Shown here piece after piece: positions 55,348-63,939 of a DNA stretch of 64,000 bases. The DNA comes from Rheinheimera sp. MM224. GTDB taxonomy: Bacteria; Pseudomonadota; Gammaproteobacteria; Enterobacterales; Alteromonadaceae. The DNA is taken from NCBI RefSeq assembly GCF_947090785.1, contig NZ_OX352320.1:4453001-4517000 (forward strand). The letters run 5' to 3'. Under the pieces are notes generated by a model. It searched no databases. It was not told the DNA's origin and saw only the letters and a list, made by a program, of their open reading frames with translations. The translations under genes were made by a program, and so were the position numbers. Every line of letters begins with the position of its first letter. The stretch's first letter is position 1.

Positions 55348-55642
55348 TCTGTCGGATGCTCAGCTGTCTCTATTGCAGCATCTGCTTAGCAGCCATGTAC
55401 CTGGTGTTAGGGTTTGGGCTTTTGGTTCCAGAGTCAAAGGTACGGCTAAAGCATGGTCTGATTTAGATTTGGTTTTGGTCACTAAACAAGCTTTGCCACC
55501 AAACCAGGTCTTTAAGCTACAGGATGCACTAGAAGAGTCTGATTTACCTATTAAGGTGGATCTGGTGGACTGGCATGATATTTCGGCTGAGTTTCAACAA
55601 CTGATCCTTAAAAATTATCAGGTTATCCAACAAGGTGAATGA
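55340..55642 (+). CDS. minimal nucleotidyltransferase (MNT) antitoxin-type protein
   Basis: A 100-residue minimal nucleotidyltransferase: WAFGSRVKGTAKAWSDLDLVLV carries GSR and the SDxD metal site, and IKVDLVDWHDIS holds the third acidic residue. It probably modifies the HEPN partner encoded immediately upstream, with which it overlaps. The next gene overlaps its stop (ATGATG), so three genes may be read together, although the third is unrelated in function. Confidence 0.9.
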   Translation: MLNLSDAQLSLLQHLLSSHVPGVRVWAFGSRVKGTAKAWSDLDLVLVTKQALPPNQVFKLQDALEESDLPIKVDLVDWHDISAEFQQLILKNYQVIQQGE

Positions 55643-56106
55643 TGAAATTACGAAAAAAGCTGTTTTTGAGCACAACTCTGGCCCTGCTTACTTTTACCGC
55701 AGCAGCCACTAGTTTTGGTGGTGTTGTCGATAAAACTAAGCTGGTAGAGGTCGCTGATATTCTGGCTAAACCACAAAGTTATCTGCAGCAACAAGTGACA
55801 GTCAAAGGCACAGTGGAAGCTGTCTGTCAGAAAAAAGGCTGCTGGATGCAATTCGCTGCTGATGCTAACCAACCCACTTTTCGCATTAAGGTAAAAGACG
55901 GCGATATGGTGTTTCCGGTCAGCGCCAAAGGTAAAACGGCTTATGCCAGTGGTAAGCTGGATCCGATAGAAATGGATTTAGAATCCACCCGTGAATATCT
56001 GGCGCATAAAGCCGAAGAACAAGGCCAAGCCTTTGATCCGGCCAGCGTGACTGAAGCCATCACTTTGTATCAGTTGGTGCCTGTTGCCGTTGAAATTGCC
56101 GATTAA
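55639..56106 (+). CDS. DUF4920-type exported protein
   Basis: A 155-residue protein with a signal peptide of about 23 residues (LLTFTAAATS). The mature part has an OB-fold-like pattern, VTVKGTVEAVCQKKGCWMQF then FRIKVKDGDMVFPVSAKGK, as in DUF4920, with CxxxxC where a metal or redox role has been suggested for relatives. Function unknown. It overlaps the MNT gene by 4 nt. Confidence 0.78.
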   Translation: MMKLRKKLFLSTTLALLTFTAAATSFGGVVDKTKLVEVADILAKPQSYLQQQVTVKGTVEAVCQKKGCWMQFAADANQPTFRIKVKDGDMVFPVSAKGKTAYASGKLDPIEMDLESTREYLAHKAEEQGQAFDPASVTEAITLYQLVPVAVEIAD

Positions 56107-56127
56107 ACATCAATTCTGATCACAGCA

Positions 56128-56958
56128 ATGACCATTCAGCCCACTCCGGAACAGCTGGCTTTTCAACAAAATAGCCAGCTGTCTGCTTTGGGTTTTAGTC
56201 AGCGTCAGCCTTGTTTACAACTACAACAATGGGTTCAGCTATATTGGGCTGTGCAAGTGCCAGAGCAGGCCGATACCACTCAAGCTCATGCTTTATACCC
56301 GGATGGCGGCAGCAATCTGACCTTCGACTTTATCCCCAACCAGCTGCCTGCTGTCTATTTTCAGTACACTCAACAGCTAAGCCAACGCTGTTTTTCTGCA
56401 GGCCAGCATCAGCTCAGCGTGCGTTTTCATGCTAGCGGAGCTTTTCAGTTATTGGGCATTAGCCCTACCGAGCTGGCAACAGAGCAACTGGATTTACGAC
56501 TATCCAACCTGGTCGGATTGGACTGGCTGTTAGAGCAATTAGCCAGCAGCAGCGATTTGCCTGTTCAAATGACAGCTGTTGAATGTTGGTTATTGCACCT
56601 TGCTGAGCGGATGATTACCAACACCAGCCTGGTGCAAAAAAGCCTGCAACTGTTACAACAACCCGCTGCTGATCTGCAACATCTATATCATCAGCTGCCA
56701 AAAAGCCGCCGACAGTTTGAACGGCTGTTTAAGCTGGAAACAGGTTTATCGCCTGCGCAATTACAACTGCTGTTTAAAGTAAAACTGGCGAGATTTTTAA
56801 TCAGCAAGAACCCGCTGAGTGATTTAGCCAGTGTGGCACAACAAGCGGGTTTTTATGATCAGGCTCATATGCATCAGCATTTTGTCCGCACCACAGGCCA
56901 AACCCCGGGTCAGTATAAAAAACGCAAGATGTCGCAATTGTCCAATTCTGCCGGATAA
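56128..56958 (+). CDS. AraC-family transcriptional regulator
   Basis: A 276-residue regulator. The N-terminal half (about 20-150, with LYPDGGSNLTFDFIP and VRFHASGAFQLLGI) is the sensor type found in many stand-alone AraC proteins, and the C-terminal helix-turn-helix pair (about 180-270) ends DLASVAQQAGFYDQAHMHQHF then VRTTGQTPGQYKK. It lies 40 nt before the AhpD-like gene on the same strand; this regulator-enzyme pairing is common. Inducer unknown. Confidence 0.88.
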   Translation: MTIQPTPEQLAFQQNSQLSALGFSQRQPCLQLQQWVQLYWAVQVPEQADTTQAHALYPDGGSNLTFDFIPNQLPAVYFQYTQQLSQRCFSAGQHQLSVRFHASGAFQLLGISPTELATEQLDLRLSNLVGLDWLLEQLASSSDLPVQMTAVECWLLHLAERMITNTSLVQKSLQLLQQPAADLQHLYHQLPKSRRQFERLFKLETGLSPAQLQLLFKVKLARFLISKNPLSDLASVAQQAGFYDQAHMHQHFVRTTGQTPGQYKKRKMSQLSNSAG

Positions 56959-56998
56959 GCTCTTTGTACACTGGACGCCTCAACCAATGGAGGTGTTT

Positions 56999-57451
56999 AT
57001 GTCAGAACGTATCAGCCGTACTCAAGTCTATAAAGCTCAACCAGCCATAGTGCAGCATTTGGTTGGCCTGGCCAAAGCAGCCGAAGATTCTGGTCTTGAT
57101 AAAAGCCTGATCCACTTAATGAAAATTCGTGCTTCCCAACTCAATGGCTGCGCCTTTTGCCAGCATATGCATGCCAATGAAGCGAGAAAAGACGGTGAAC
57201 AACAACATAGACTGGATGTGTTGCCGTCATGGCAGGAAGTGAAATCAGCGTTTACAGCCCGTGAACAAGCTGCTTTGATCTGGACTGAAGCTTTAACTTT
57301 AGTGGCAGGTAAAGGTGTGTCTGATCAGGATTACGCTACTGTTGCAGCAGAATACTCAGAGCAGGAAATTTTGAACCTGACTGCGCTCATCGTCACCATC
57401 AACAGCTGGAACCGTATCGCAGTGGCCTTTCATTTTCAGCCTGAGTTTTAA
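56999..57451 (+). CDS. carboxymuconolactone decarboxylase / AhpD-like protein
   Basis: 150 residues from ATG 56999 (GGAGG 5 nt upstream; the longer frame back to 56831 overlaps the AraC gene and is rejected). The CMD fold shows KIRASQLNGCAFCQHMHANE with the CxxC-H redox motif of AhpD-type alkylhydroperoxidases. It probably takes part in peroxide or thiol chemistry. It follows an AraC regulator gene that may control it. A REP-like palindrome lies 15 nt after the stop codon. Confidence 0.9.
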   Translation: MSERISRTQVYKAQPAIVQHLVGLAKAAEDSGLDKSLIHLMKIRASQLNGCAFCQHMHANEARKDGEQQHRLDVLPSWQEVKSAFTAREQAALIWTEALTLVAGKGVSDQDYATVAAEYSEQEILNLTALIVTINSWNRIAVAFHFQPEF

Positions 57452-57465
57452 GTTTTCGTTGGATA

Positions 57466-57493
57466 GACGGGCGGGGATAAACCCCGCCCGCAG
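57466..57493. repeat. GACGGGCGGGG REP-like palindrome
   Basis: GGGCGGGG, ATAAA, CCCCGCCC with perfect arms, between the convergent AhpD-like and lipase genes; it may also serve as a terminator. Confidence 0.8.
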
Positions 57494-57495
57494 TT

Positions 57496-58209
57496 TTATT
57501 TAATCAAATCATACTGTTTAGCCGCAGTATCAGTTTGCAAGCCAAAATGTCCGGTTGCATAAGTATAAGTGCCGTCCTGCCCCCAGATACTACTGCTATG
57601 CACGCCATAGACTAAGCAGGAGCCCGAAGAGCAGACAACCTGGTCGATATTACTTTTGATGGAATACACTCTGCTGCCAAAACGCACACCATATAAATCA
57701 TCCAGAAAAGGGCTTCCGACCGACAAGCCATAAGCACCACAAGTGCTGGTGATCACATTCCACGGATAAACCCCACAACTTAATAAACCACGGAAGGCTC
57801 CGGCGACACCAACAAAAGCATCCACCTGATTATGCACAGCCAGTTTAGTAATTTGTTGCGCCGCCAGAGTAGCGCCCATCGAATGCCCTATCACATCAAT
57901 TTTGCCGGTGCAGGAAGTGGCCAGCGCATTTTGAATAGCGATCCGCACTGGTGTTTCTTCAGAGCCATTGTGATCATTACAAGCGGCACAACTACTGCTG
58001 CCCCAGCTGGGCCTGTAGATATCAGCTGGCGTATAACCTTTGGTGAGCAACAGGTTATAGGTATTGTTCCAACTGGACGGCGCCGCCGTATTGCCATGCA
58101 CCAGCACTACAGCATCCAGACAAGCCGCCTGTAATAGTGGGCTAAACAGCAGCAGGCAGGACACTAACTTCAGAACTAAACCACGGATGTACTTTGTTAT
58201 TGTTTTCAT
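57496..58209 (-). CDS. secreted lipase (alpha/beta hydrolase, class 2 type)
   Basis: 237 residues from ATG 58209 (CGAGGAAAATCT upstream; the frame is open to 58242). A signal peptide ends LLQA. VVLVHGNTAAPSSWNNTYNLL is the oxyanion region, and VIGHSMGATLAAQ carries the nucleophile serine, as in small lipases of the class 2 / EstA type. Six cysteines in the mature part (CAAC, CGVYPW, CGAYG, CSSGSC) suggest disulphides. The C-terminal GHFGLQTD likely holds the catalytic His. Substrate not determined. Confidence 0.88.
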   Translation of the reverse strand: MKTITKYIRGLVLKLVSCLLLFSPLLQAACLDAVVLVHGNTAAPSSWNNTYNLLLTKGYTPADIYRPSWGSSSCAACNDHNGSEETPVRIAIQNALATSCTGKIDVIGHSMGATLAAQQITKLAVHNQVDAFVGVAGAFRGLLSCGVYPWNVITSTCGAYGLSVGSPFLDDLYGVRFGSRVYSIKSNIDQVVCSSGSCLVYGVHSSSIWGQDGTYTYATGHFGLQTDTAAKQYDLIK

Positions 58210-58340
58210 AGATTTTCCTCGGTTAATAAGCGGATTAACCATAGAAGAATGTACAAAAATTCAACATAACACTTTGGTGCAGTATGGGGGTTTGGAGCTC
58301 TGGCAGGGATAAACTTTTATTGCGATTTGACTTAACCCGA

Positions 58341-58410
58341 TGCACGGACGGGGATAAAGCCTGGATTTGGCCTAAACGAATAGACGGGCGGGGATAAACC
58401 CCGCCCCTAC
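58341..58410. repeat. GACGGGCGGGG REP-like palindromes (one half copy, one full)
   Basis: A decayed half copy ACGGACGGGGATAAAGCC (58341-58358) and a full copy, GGGCGGGG ATAAA CCCCGCCC then CTAC (58383-58410). Confidence 0.75.
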
Positions 58411-58439
58411 GGGTCGTCTGCCCGAATTACAAATCTATA

Positions 58440-58982
58440 TCAGCCGACATCCACCACACGGCGCTGCATTTGTACTAGCGTGATCAGATAACAAATCACA
58501 GTGACCAGAGCCGCGGCAGCTATAGAATTCAGTGGCAACCATAAAAACGCGGCAAAAAGACCAAAAGCCCGCATTAATAAATGCTGCAAACCCAAACTGT
58601 GTTGAATAACCCAGCCATATAAAGGCCAGTGGATAGCCAAACCTAAGGCCAGGCTATAAGGCACCAGTTTAGGCTGGACGAACAGCAGAATAAGATGCAA
58701 AACCCAGAGTGAGTTGGCCATAATCACGCCAGTTAACATCAACTTGCCCAAGCCATGGCCTTTCATAAAAAAGTCTTCGTTGCGCCATTTGGCAAATAAC
58801 AAAGCAAGCGGGAAAATACAGCCTGAGCCAAACAACATTACCAGCAAGGCGGTGTTATAAGGCAAAACAAAACTCAGCCCCAGCACCACAGACCAAAACA
58901 CTGTGCCTGCCAGTGGCATAGACATAGATCGGTTTGTTCTTTGTTCAAAACTTTGCCGCAATTGACTTAAAGTTAACTCCAT
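58440..58982 (-). CDS. small membrane protein (possibly DUF7010)
   Basis: A 180-residue protein with about five hydrophobic segments (28-45, 50-65, 83-103, 112-128, 140-170). ATG 58982 has AAAGGAG upstream; the GTG directly before it is an alternative. The family may be DUF7010, from memory only; function unknown. Its promoter (TTGACA, 17 bp, TAATTT) is overlapped by a long nested dyad that includes the ribosome site, so tight repression is likely. It stands alone. Confidence 0.75.
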   Translation of the reverse strand: MELTLSQLRQSFEQRTNRSMSMPLAGTVFWSVVLGLSFVLPYNTALLVMLFGSGCIFPLALLFAKWRNEDFFMKGHGLGKLMLTGVIMANSLWVLHLILLFVQPKLVPYSLALGLAIHWPLYGWVIQHSLGLQHLLMRAFGLFAAFLWLPLNSIAAAALVTVICYLITLVQMQRRVVDVG

Positions 58983-58983
58983 C

Positions 58984-59042
58984 ACACACTCCTTTGTTTA
59001 AAATTATGTAAACAAATTAGTGTGTAACTTTAAAGCTGTCAA
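58984..59042 (-). promoter_or_regulatory. promoter with 42-bp nested dyad operator
   Basis: Minus strand: TTGACA (59042-59037), 17 bp, TAATTT (59019-59014). The dyad TTTGTTTA-AAATTATG-TAAACAAA (58993-59016) is nested within ACACACT (58984-58990) and AGTGTGT (59019-59025). Confidence 0.7.
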
Positions 59043-59072
59043 ATTTTAAATTGTTGATTTAAAAGGAAAAAA

Positions 59073-59441
59073 TCAGACTTCAGGGCGACGCCACAACCAA
59101 ATGGCAACACAACAAAGAAAAGCAGGTAACACAAGTTTAAGCCAGAAGGGCGCGGTGGATAACAGCAACATAACCACCGACAAGGACATCATCACAGTCG
59201 CCAGATATTTGGCTTTACGTGGTAAAGCGCCATGTTCACGCCAGCCTTTAAGCGGTGGACCAAAGCTGGGGTGCTCTAATAACCAGATTTCTAAACGTGG
59301 CCAGCCTTTACCTGCAGACCAGGCAGACACCAGCAAAAAAGGTATTGTAGGTAAACCTGGCAACACCACGCCTATTAAACCCAGCAGCAAACTAATGCAG
59401 GCCAATAAACGCCAGAATGAAACTGTCAGTAGCTTTAACAT
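59073..59441 (-). CDS. YbaN-family inner-membrane protein (DUF454)
   Basis: A 122-residue protein with the DUF454 pattern: two N-terminal hydrophobic segments with LIGVVLPGLPTIPFLLVSAW, then WLLEHPSFGPPLKGWREHGALPRKAK and two further segments. Function unknown in the family. It is co-directional with the isochorismatase-like gene, 23 nt after its stop, so the two are probably in one transcript. Confidence 0.9.
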   Translation of the reverse strand: MLKLLTVSFWRLLACISLLLGLIGVVLPGLPTIPFLLVSAWSAGKGWPRLEIWLLEHPSFGPPLKGWREHGALPRKAKYLATVMMSLSVVMLLLSTAPFWLKLVLPAFLCCVAIWLWRRPEV

Positions 59442-59464
59442 AACAAGGTCACCGCACTATCACT

Positions 59465-60010
59465 CTAGCGGATCCAGCCTTTGCTGATGGTTCGGAAATT
59501 ATCTGTACCAGCTTTATCCAGCCACTCAAAAGCCAGCATTTCTTTACTGATAATTTGTGCACCAGCCTGCTGTAAACGCAATAAAGCCAACTGACGGTTT
59601 TGTTCAGTACGCGAGCCTACAGCTTCTTCAACTATAAACACCTGATAATCAGCAGCTAACGCATCCATAGCGCTTTGCAGCACACAAACATGAGTTTCAG
59701 TGCCAATAATCACCAGTTGGGTTTTGCCGCTTAGTTTTAAACGCTCAGCAATCAGAGGTTCACGCAAAGCACTGAAATGGATTTTTTCCATCACGCAGTC
59801 TTCAGGTACCAACTCAGCCAAAGCAGGCAAAGTGACACCTAAGCCCTGTGGATACTGTTCGGTGGCAAGGATAGGCACACCAAGCTGCACCGCGATTTGT
59901 AATACCCAGGCTGCGGCTTGTTCAACTTCTTTGCCTTGATCGATCACCGGAGCCAGTTTTTCCTGCATATCAATCAGCAACACTAAGCTGTCTGCTTGTT
60001 TCACCAACAT
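59465..60010 (-). CDS. isochorismatase-family hydrolase
   Basis: A 181-residue cysteine hydrolase. The N-terminal catalytic Asp is in LVLLIDMQEKL and the catalytic Cys in IGTETHVCVLQSA; the Lys is probably in the MEKIHFSAL region. This type (YcaC/VibB-like single-domain) hydrolyses amides or vinyl ethers; substrate unknown. ATG 60010 has GGAG 6 nt upstream; the frame is open to 60025. It follows the RIO kinase gene by about 33 nt on the same strand. Confidence 0.88.
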   Translation of the reverse strand: MLVKQADSLVLLIDMQEKLAPVIDQGKEVEQAAAWVLQIAVQLGVPILATEQYPQGLGVTLPALAELVPEDCVMEKIHFSALREPLIAERLKLSGKTQLVIIGTETHVCVLQSAMDALAADYQVFIVEEAVGSRTEQNRQLALLRLQQAGAQIISKEMLAFEWLDKAGTDNFRTISKGWIR

Positions 60011-60043
60011 ATCCTGCTCCCCCACCTGAAGTATCAGGCGTTG

Positions 60044-60901
60044 TTAATCCGGTTCATTGGCGGCCTGTTGCCGTTCTTTGCGTTCCTGCATTTCAGCAAA
60101 AGCAGCGTTGATTTCATCCAGCACAGCGCCAACATCAGCGGCCTGTTCTGCTTCAGCGAACTCGCCTGTCAGTTCTGTATTTGGATTTAAATTACCGGCT
60201 TCAAATAAGGCCCAGATTTCTTTGGCATATTTAGTGGCAGCAAGTTCAGGTGCAAACTGAGCGTAATATTGGGTGATATTATTGACATCCCGTTCCAGCA
60301 TCCACTGCGCGTTGTTATTCGCAGCAGCGTCTACGGCTTGCGGTAAGTCGATAATGACAGGGCCTTGTGGGTCCTGCAGTACGTTAAATTCGGATAAGTC
60401 GCCGTGCACTAAACCCACAGATAACATGCGCAGAATATCCTGCATCATGGTTTTATGGTCGCGCCGGGCTTGTTCTGCTGTCAGCTGAATATCATTTAAA
60501 CGAGGGGCAACATCACCTTCGGCGTCTAAAATCAATTCCATCAGCAAAATGCCGTCAAAACAGCCATAAGGCACAGGCACCCGTACACCAGCATCGGCCA
60601 GTTTGTATAAAGCGTCCACTTCAGCGTTTTGCCAGCTTTCTTCTGCTTGCTCACGACCAAAACTCGAACCTTTTTCCATAGCCCGGGCTCGTCTGGAACT
60701 GCGTACTTTACGACCTTCCTGATACTGCACTGCTTTTTTAAAGCTGCGCTGACTGGCATCTTTATAAACTTTGGCGCAGCGAATATCGTCCCCGCAACGT
60801 ACCACGTATACGGAGGCTTCTTTGCCACTCATCAGTGGCCTGAGTACTTCATCCACCAGACCTTCGTCGATCAGGGGTTGAATGCGTTTTGGAGTTTTCA
60901 T
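60044..60901 (-). CDS. RIO-type serine protein kinase
   Basis: A 285-residue RIO1-like kinase, the bacterial form found in Pseudomonas (PA4780-like). The ATP-binding block is MSGKEASVYVVR with Lys in CAKVYKD, the catalytic loop is VHGDLSEFNVL and the metal motif is VIIDLPQAVD, all intact. A charged, acidic C-terminal tail follows (about 240-285). Substrates are unknown in bacteria. It is first of a likely three-gene leftward group with the isochorismatase-like and YbaN genes. Confidence 0.92.
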   Translation of the reverse strand: MKTPKRIQPLIDEGLVDEVLRPLMSGKEASVYVVRCGDDIRCAKVYKDASQRSFKKAVQYQEGRKVRSSRRARAMEKGSSFGREQAEESWQNAEVDALYKLADAGVRVPVPYGCFDGILLMELILDAEGDVAPRLNDIQLTAEQARRDHKTMMQDILRMLSVGLVHGDLSEFNVLQDPQGPVIIDLPQAVDAAANNNAQWMLERDVNNITQYYAQFAPELAATKYAKEIWALFEAGNLNPNTELTGEFAEAEQAADVGAVLDEINAAFAEMQERKERQQAANEPD

Positions 60902-61019
60902 TGCGCACTTATACCTTGTTTAACGCAGGGGTAAAAGAGTAAATCCGGATTTTTATTGAGGCAAAGAAAGAGCCGCTGATTAAGGCGGCTTCCTGCGAGA
61001 CACAATATACCCGTCGTAC

Positions 61020-61616
61020 TTAGTACTTGATACTACAGCCGTATGGTTTAGTCACTGCCGGACTAGCCGGATTACCAGCTAATACAGCGGTTAAAGCATC
61101 AGAAAAATAGGGAGTGGCTTTGGCGATGTCATCCACTTTAGCAGACGCAATGCTGTCGATACCGCCCATATATTGCAATACCCCTTTTTTATCAATTACA
61201 TACATATGAGGGGTAGTTTTGGCGTCATAAGCTTTGCCTGTAACACCTGTCTCATCAAAGAGTACAGCGTCCGGCATTGCATTGCGGCTGCTGGTCAGTT
61301 CATCAGCTTTAGCTCCTGTGACATGACCCTGCTTGCCTGGCGCTGACGAAATTACGGTCAGCCAGACCACATCGTCTGTACCAAATTGTTTTTGTAAACT
61401 TTGCATATTACCGCTGTAATGTTTCACCACAAAAGGACAATCGTGATTGGTCCATTCCAGCACTACGGTTTTACCGGAAAAATCGGCTAACGAATGGCTT
61501 TTGCCTTTGCTGTCAGTCAGATTAAAGGCTGGTGCAGCCTGACCTACCTGGGGGGCGGCAAACAAAGAGCCGGCAAAAAATAATGCAGATAAACTTAAAG
61601 CAAGCTTGAGTTTCAT
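61020..61616 (-). CDS. exported redoxin/thioredoxin-like protein
   Basis: A 198-residue protein with a signal peptide ending SLFA (about 20). The thioredoxin-fold core has LEWTNHDCPFVVKHY; only the first Cys of the CxxC motif is present, as in peroxiredoxin-like redoxins. KTTPHMYVID is the cis-Pro loop. A second Cys lies near the end (PYGCSIKY) and could form the resolving disulphide. CAGGAG precedes the ATG. It follows the DsbD/ScsB-type gene by 16 nt, so it is probably reduced by that transporter in the periplasm. Confidence 0.88.
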   Translation of the reverse strand: MKLKLALSLSALFFAGSLFAAPQVGQAAPAFNLTDSKGKSHSLADFSGKTVVLEWTNHDCPFVVKHYSGNMQSLQKQFGTDDVVWLTVISSAPGKQGHVTGAKADELTSSRNAMPDAVLFDETGVTGKAYDAKTTPHMYVIDKKGVLQYMGGIDSIASAKVDDIAKATPYFSDALTAVLAGNPASPAVTKPYGCSIKY

Positions 61617-61632
61617 GGTTTAACTCCTGTGG

Positions 61633-63714
61633 CTATTGACTGGTAATTAAGGGTTGTTTACTGCTCAATTGCTCCAACGCCTGACGTAATGAATCCGGCG
61701 TTAAAATTTGTGGCAACACTTCAGGCGGCTGTCCAGGCCAATACAACACATACAAAGGCACACCGTCGCGCTGAAACTGCCGTAAATACGCACTGATGGC
61801 TGGATCTTTGTTAGTCCAATCACCCTTGAGATATTTAAGCCCATATAAAACCATAGCGGCTTTGCTGCTGTCTGTGTCCAGGGCCACACGCTCATTGACT
61901 AAACAGGTAATACACCAGTCGGCTGTCATATTGACCAGTACAGGCTGACCTTCCTGCACCAGTTGTTTTAAGCGTTGCTCCGACCAGACCTCAGCATGAT
62001 CAGTTTGTGTAACCTGTTGCGTAGCAGGCTGCGGATACCATAACAATGCAAAGGCACCCAGCAGCAGTATCAATGCGAGCAGACTACTTATTTTTCCTGC
62101 CTGCTGCAGTTGTTGTTGCCCCCATAACCAACAGGCAGCCCCAACCAATACCAGCCCCACTAAAGCCAGAGCTAAGGCATCTAACCCTTGCTGGCGACCA
62201 TAAACCCACAACAGCCAGACCGCACTTAAATACAATGGATAAGCCAGCCATTGCTTCAGCTTTTCCATCCAAAGGCCGGGTTTAGGTAATAAAGCAGCAA
62301 AACCCGGCCACCAGGCTAATAACAGGAAAGGTAATGCCATACCCAATCCCAAAGCCGCAAAAATAGCCAAAGCCGCTAAAGCAGGCTGAGTTGCGGCATA
62401 ACCTAAAGCTGTGCCCATAAATGGCGCCGTACATGGGCTGGCCACTACTACAGCCAACACACCGGTAAAAAACGAGCCTTTATGACCTTGCTGTTGGGTC
62501 AGTTGTTGGCCTGAATTCATCCAGCCTAAACCCAACTGCACTACACCGGACAAACTTAAACCCAATACAAAGAGCACATATGCCAGTACGCCAACTACCA
62601 GCGGATTTTGCAGCTGGAAACCCCAGCCAGCCGCTTGGCCTGCGGCTCTGAACAACAGCAACAAAGCAGCTAACAACACAAAACTAAGCACCACTCCAGC
62701 GCTATACCATAAAGCTTCAGCTTTGATTTGTTGGGTCGAATTCTGGTTATTGACCAAATTCAGCGCTTTTAAAGACAACACAGGAAATACGCAGGGCATT
62801 AAATTCAGGATCAAGCCACCCAAAGCGGCCAGCACCAGCATCCCCAACCAATCCAGCAGGCTGAAACTTGCCAAAGTAACTTCAGAGATCTGTGGAGCAC
62901 TTTCATGTTGCAATTGCAGTAATACAGGGCCTGCGGCCGTATTCAGTACCAAATCAAACTGGGATGGAGTCTGGCTAAAGTAGGTGTTTTGCTGCTGACG
63001 TAATAATAATTCGCCATCCACCCAATCAATTTGCTGAGGTGCGGCGTGATCGACCAGCTCAGGCGCAGAGACAAAAAAGGCAGATACTTTTAAATCTTCC
63101 GGCATCTGCACAGCAGCAGAAAATTTCTGGTTTTGCACATCATAACGGCCTTTTAACTGCAGCAGTTTTGGCTGTTTTTGTGTGGCTTGTTCAAAAAGCG
63201 CCAAGTAGTCGTTGGCCTGCATTGCGGTCTGAGTCACAGGCAAGTTCAGCTCAAAACTGGCATCGGCCGGAATACAAATCTCTTTACAGACCAGCCAGTC
63301 CACTTTGGCTTTGATCTGTAGTTGAGAGCCTTTGAAATCAGCAGGAATACGCAGTTCCGACACCAAAATAGTCGGACCTTCAAAGCCATAATTCACCAGC
63401 GGAGGCACTGAGATGGCCATTGGAGCGGGCCACTGAATAGCGCCTGCCTCTACGCCATCGGGTAAATCCCATTCTATGCTGGTGGCTAAGCCTGAATCAC
63501 CGGGGTTTTGCCAGTAGGTATGCCAATGGTCATCCGGAATAAAATGCAGCGCCAGCTTCAGGCTTTGGCCTGGCCGCACGTCCTGATGATCACTGACTAG
63601 TTCAGCTTTTAAATGACTGGCCTTGACCCAGCCGCTGGTTTGCGCCTGAACTGGCCCAATGGCCAGAGCCATTAAAACTATCCATAAGAAAAGAAAACGC
63701 TGAAACAGAATCAT
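61633..63714 (-). CDS. DsbD/ScsB-type thiol:disulphide electron transporter
   Basis: A 693-residue protein with a signal peptide (ending PVQA, about 24), a periplasmic N-terminal domain (about 30-270, with DWLVCKEICIPADASF), about eight membrane segments with ALGGLILNLMPCVFPVLSLK and VVASPCTAPFMGTALG (the two membrane cysteines), and a C-terminal thioredoxin domain (about 560-690, TADWCITCLVNE). It moves electrons from cytoplasmic thioredoxin to periplasmic partners. The long N-terminal domain is nearer to the ScsB branch than to classical DsbD. Its likely partner is the redoxin encoded next. Confidence 0.92.
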   Translation of the reverse strand: MILFQRFLFLWIVLMALAIGPVQAQTSGWVKASHLKAELVSDHQDVRPGQSLKLALHFIPDDHWHTYWQNPGDSGLATSIEWDLPDGVEAGAIQWPAPMAISVPPLVNYGFEGPTILVSELRIPADFKGSQLQIKAKVDWLVCKEICIPADASFELNLPVTQTAMQANDYLALFEQATQKQPKLLQLKGRYDVQNQKFSAAVQMPEDLKVSAFFVSAPELVDHAAPQQIDWVDGELLLRQQQNTYFSQTPSQFDLVLNTAAGPVLLQLQHESAPQISEVTLASFSLLDWLGMLVLAALGGLILNLMPCVFPVLSLKALNLVNNQNSTQQIKAEALWYSAGVVLSFVLLAALLLLFRAAGQAAGWGFQLQNPLVVGVLAYVLFVLGLSLSGVVQLGLGWMNSGQQLTQQQGHKGSFFTGVLAVVVASPCTAPFMGTALGYAATQPALAALAIFAALGLGMALPFLLLAWWPGFAALLPKPGLWMEKLKQWLAYPLYLSAVWLLWVYGRQQGLDALALALVGLVLVGAACWLWGQQQLQQAGKISSLLALILLLGAFALLWYPQPATQQVTQTDHAEVWSEQRLKQLVQEGQPVLVNMTADWCITCLVNERVALDTDSSKAAMVLYGLKYLKGDWTNKDPAISAYLRQFQRDGVPLYVLYWPGQPPEVLPQILTPDSLRQALEQLSSKQPLITSQ

Positions 63715-63939
63715 CAGAAAATTTTTGCCCTCAAATTATCTATCACTTTAGTGTACGGCAATACCGGAACAGCGATCAGCAGCCAACCGCAGCTGGTTGG
63801 GTTTCTGCCTTGTTCGTTCAGCTGTTGCAGGACAAAAACAATACCCAGACATCAGACAAGATAGTACTGGCCAGATCTTGATTTTATCTGACTCAGGCTT
63901 TAGCGTGGCTTAACACCAAAGCTCTGAAATCATAAGGAT
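63715..63939. other. intergenic stretch, nothing clear
   Basis: Between the DsbD-type gene start and the possible gene at the window edge. Promoters for both directions are expected here; no strong -35/-10 pair, repeat or hairpin stands out. Confidence 0.4.

Noticed and set aside
56831-56998. Longer start of the AhpD-like gene
   Set aside because: Would overlap the AraC gene by 128 nt; a GGAGG-supported ATG is at 56999.
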